From Nocardioides luteus (GTDB taxonomy: Bacteria > Actinomycetota > Actinomycetes > Propionibacteriales > Nocardioidaceae), in contig NZ_BMRK01000012.1 of assembly GCF_014648595.1 (NCBI RefSeq), forward strand, positions 34,261 through 98,260: a stretch of 64,000 nucleotides of DNA. The letters are read 5' to 3'. The translations under genes and the position numbers were made by a program. The notes under the pieces are model-generated. The model did not search any database. It was not told where the DNA came from and worked only from the letters and a program-made list of their open reading frames with translations. Below are positions 62,745-64,000 of this stretch, in pieces. Position 1 is the stretch's first letter, and each line of letters begins with the position of its first letter.

Positions 62745-64000
62745 ATGACTCTCGACGTCGTCACCCTGCTCGACGAGATCGCCGACATCGGCCGAGACCC
62801 CGTACGCGGCGGCTACTCCCGTCACGTCTACGACCCGGCGGAGCTGGAGCTGCGGGAGTGGTTCCGACGTACGGCCTCCGGGCTGGGTCTCGATGTCGAG
62901 ACCGACCGCAACGGCAACATCTGGGCACACTGGGGCCCACGCGGCGACGGGACGATCGCGATCGGCTCCCACCTCGACTCGGTGCCGGGCGGAGGCGCCT
63001 ACGACGGCCCGCTCGGAGTCACCTCCTCGCTCGCCGCGGTCTCGGCGCTGATGTCGGAGGGGCTCGTCCCGGCCCGGCCGGTGACGGTCGCGGCGTTCGG
63101 CGAGGAGGAGGGTTCGCGGTTCGGCATCGCGTGCCTGGGGTCGAAGCTGATGACCGGCGCGCTCTCCGGCGAGAAGGTGGCCGCGCTGACCGACGAGGCC
63201 GGGGTGACGTACGCCGAGGCGTGCCGCTCCGACGGGATCGACCCCGCCGGGCTCGGCCGCGACGAGGAGCGGCTGGCGAGCCTGGCGGCCTTCGTCGAGC
63301 TCCACGTCGAGCAGGGCATCGGCCTCGCCGACCTCGGCGCCCCGGTCGCGGTGGCCTCCTCGATCCTGGCCCACGGCCGCTGGAGGCTGGTCTTCTCCGG
63401 CGAGGGCAACCACGCCGGCGCGACCCGGATGCGGGATCGCCGCGACCCTGTGGCCGCGATGGCCGCCGCGGTCCTCACCGCCCAGCGCATCGCCTCAGCC
63501 CATGACGGCGACGGCGCCGCCCGGGCCACCATCGGCCGGCTCACCCCGATCCCGGGCGGCACCAACGTGATCGCCTCCCGGGTCGATGCCTGGCTCGACG
63601 TACGCGGCGACACCGACCCGCAGACCCGAGCACTCCTCGAGGAGATCCTGGACGCGTCCCGCGCGGCGGCCGAGGAGCACGGTTGCACGCTGGAGGTGAC
63701 CGAGGAGTCGTACGTCTCCACCGTCCACTTCGACACTGACCTGCAAGAACGTCTCCTCGACGTGCTCGGCGAGGTGCCGGTCCTCTCCACCGGCGCGGGC
63801 CACGACGCCGGCATCCTCGCCGCCGAGATCCCCACCGCCATGCTCTTCACCCGCAACCCCACCGGCGTCTCCCACTCCCCCTACGAGACCGCCACCGACG
63901 ACGACTGCCGCGCCGGAGCGGACGCCCTCACCGACGTCCTCCGCGCCCTGGCGAGCGAGCCGAGCGAGCCGAGCGAGCCGAGCGAGCCGAGCGAGCCGAG
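62745..64000 (+). CDS. M20-family amidohydrolase (allantoate amidohydrolase-like), 3' end outside the window
   Basis: At least 418 residues. A zinc-dependent hydrolase of the allantoate amidohydrolase / N-carbamoyl-amino-acid hydrolase group: AIGSHLDSVPGGGAYDGPLGV (His and Asp metal ligands), AFGEEEGSRFGIACLGS, VELHVEQGIGL, HAGATRMRDRRDPVAAM and STGAGHDAGILA. ATG with AAGGA upstream. Placed after hutU, it may act on a late histidine-degradation intermediate such as N-formylglutamate rather than allantoate; this is inference. The visible C-terminus runs into Ser-Glu-Pro repeats. Confidence 0.88.
   Translation, partial: MTLDVVTLLDEIADIGRDPVRGGYSRHVYDPAELELREWFRRTASGLGLDVETDRNGNIWAHWGPRGDGTIAIGSHLDSVPGGGAYDGPLGVTSSLAAVSALMSEGLVPARPVTVAAFGEEEGSRFGIACLGSKLMTGALSGEKVAALTDEAGVTYAEACRSDGIDPAGLGRDEERLASLAAFVELHVEQGIGLADLGAPVAVASSILAHGRWRLVFSGEGNHAGATRMRDRRDPVAAMAAAVLTAQRIASAHDGDGAARATIGRLTPIPGGTNVIASRVDAWLDVRGDTDPQTRALLEEILDASRAAAEEHGCTLEVTEESYVSTVHFDTDLQERLLDVLGEVPVLSTGAGHDAGILAAEIPTAMLFTRNPTGVSHSPYETATDDDCRAGADALTDVLRALASEPSEPSEPSEPSEP
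63953..64000. repeat. 9-bp tandem repeat at the window edge
   Basis: Five exact copies of GAGCGAGCC plus the start of a sixth, within the amidohydrolase frame, encoding repeated Ser-Glu-Pro. The array continues beyond the window, so its true length is unknown. Confidence 0.9.

Overview
The window is very GC-rich chromosomal DNA from an actinobacterium, most likely a member of the Nocardioidaceae (Nocardioides-like). This is inferred from the gene order smc / mutM-rnc-rpmF-DUF177 / coaD-rsmD-recG-DAK / rpmB-thiL-Lrp-ddl / gpsA-plsC-cofC / leuD-leuC-ndgR, from a coenzyme F420 gene (cofC), from zinc-ribbon L28 and L32, and from frequent GTG starts. I found no rRNA, tRNA, CRISPR array, phage or transposase.

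Layout. 1-2.3 kb: 5' part of smc (runs off the left edge). 2.5-10.4 kb: leftward surface-glycan operon (GT8, a 1403-residue HAD-GT4-GTA fusion, GT2, a rhomboid-like protein without catalytic residues) lying between mutM and smc. 10.7-13.3 kb: mutM, rnc, rpmF, DUF177. 13.3-28.6 kb: a second cell-surface island of polytopic membrane proteins, dolichol-phosphate-mannose-synthase-like and GT4 glycosyltransferases, two lysylphosphatidylglycerol-synthase-type membrane proteins and two methyltransferases, placed between DUF177 and coaD. 28.6-37.9 kb: coaD, rsmD, recG, DAK-domain protein, a methyltransferase, rpmB, thiL, a stand-alone Lrp ligand-binding domain and an atypical Ddl. 38-42.6 kb: an AbiEi/DUF559-type protein between inverted palindromic repeats, then an alpha/beta hydrolase - membrane MurF-like ligase - Ddl operon. 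42.7-50.9 kb: PLP lyase, gamma-glutamyltransferase, GH18 chitinase, gpsA, plsC, cofC and a histone-H1-like Lys/Ala-rich protein. 51-55.3 kb: membrane-anchored propeller-like protein, leuD, leuC and divergent ndgR. 55.4-57.8 kb: overlapping lipoprotein/ogt/alkA genes. 58-64 kb: LCP ligase, hutH, hutU and an M20 amidohydrolase running off the right edge.

The most distinctive signal is the density of palindromic repeats, some inside genes. One family (outer motif GTGTTGGTCTCGACAC) occurs between genes at 62.6 kb and is inserted in frame in mutM and in a membrane protein gene; four related 30-bp units are translated as linkers of the H1-like protein. A second family (26-bp palindrome plus hairpin) occurs three times, always 14-25 bp from stop codons; two copies flank the DUF559 gene as inverted repeats. 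A third palindrome pair lies between hutH and hutU, and a fourth array of inverted units lies between the propeller-like gene and leuD. Also notable: rnc has no ATG/GTG/TTG start, one of two neighbouring Ddl proteins has lost a metal-binding Asn, and the gene at the usual hupB position encodes only a basic tail.
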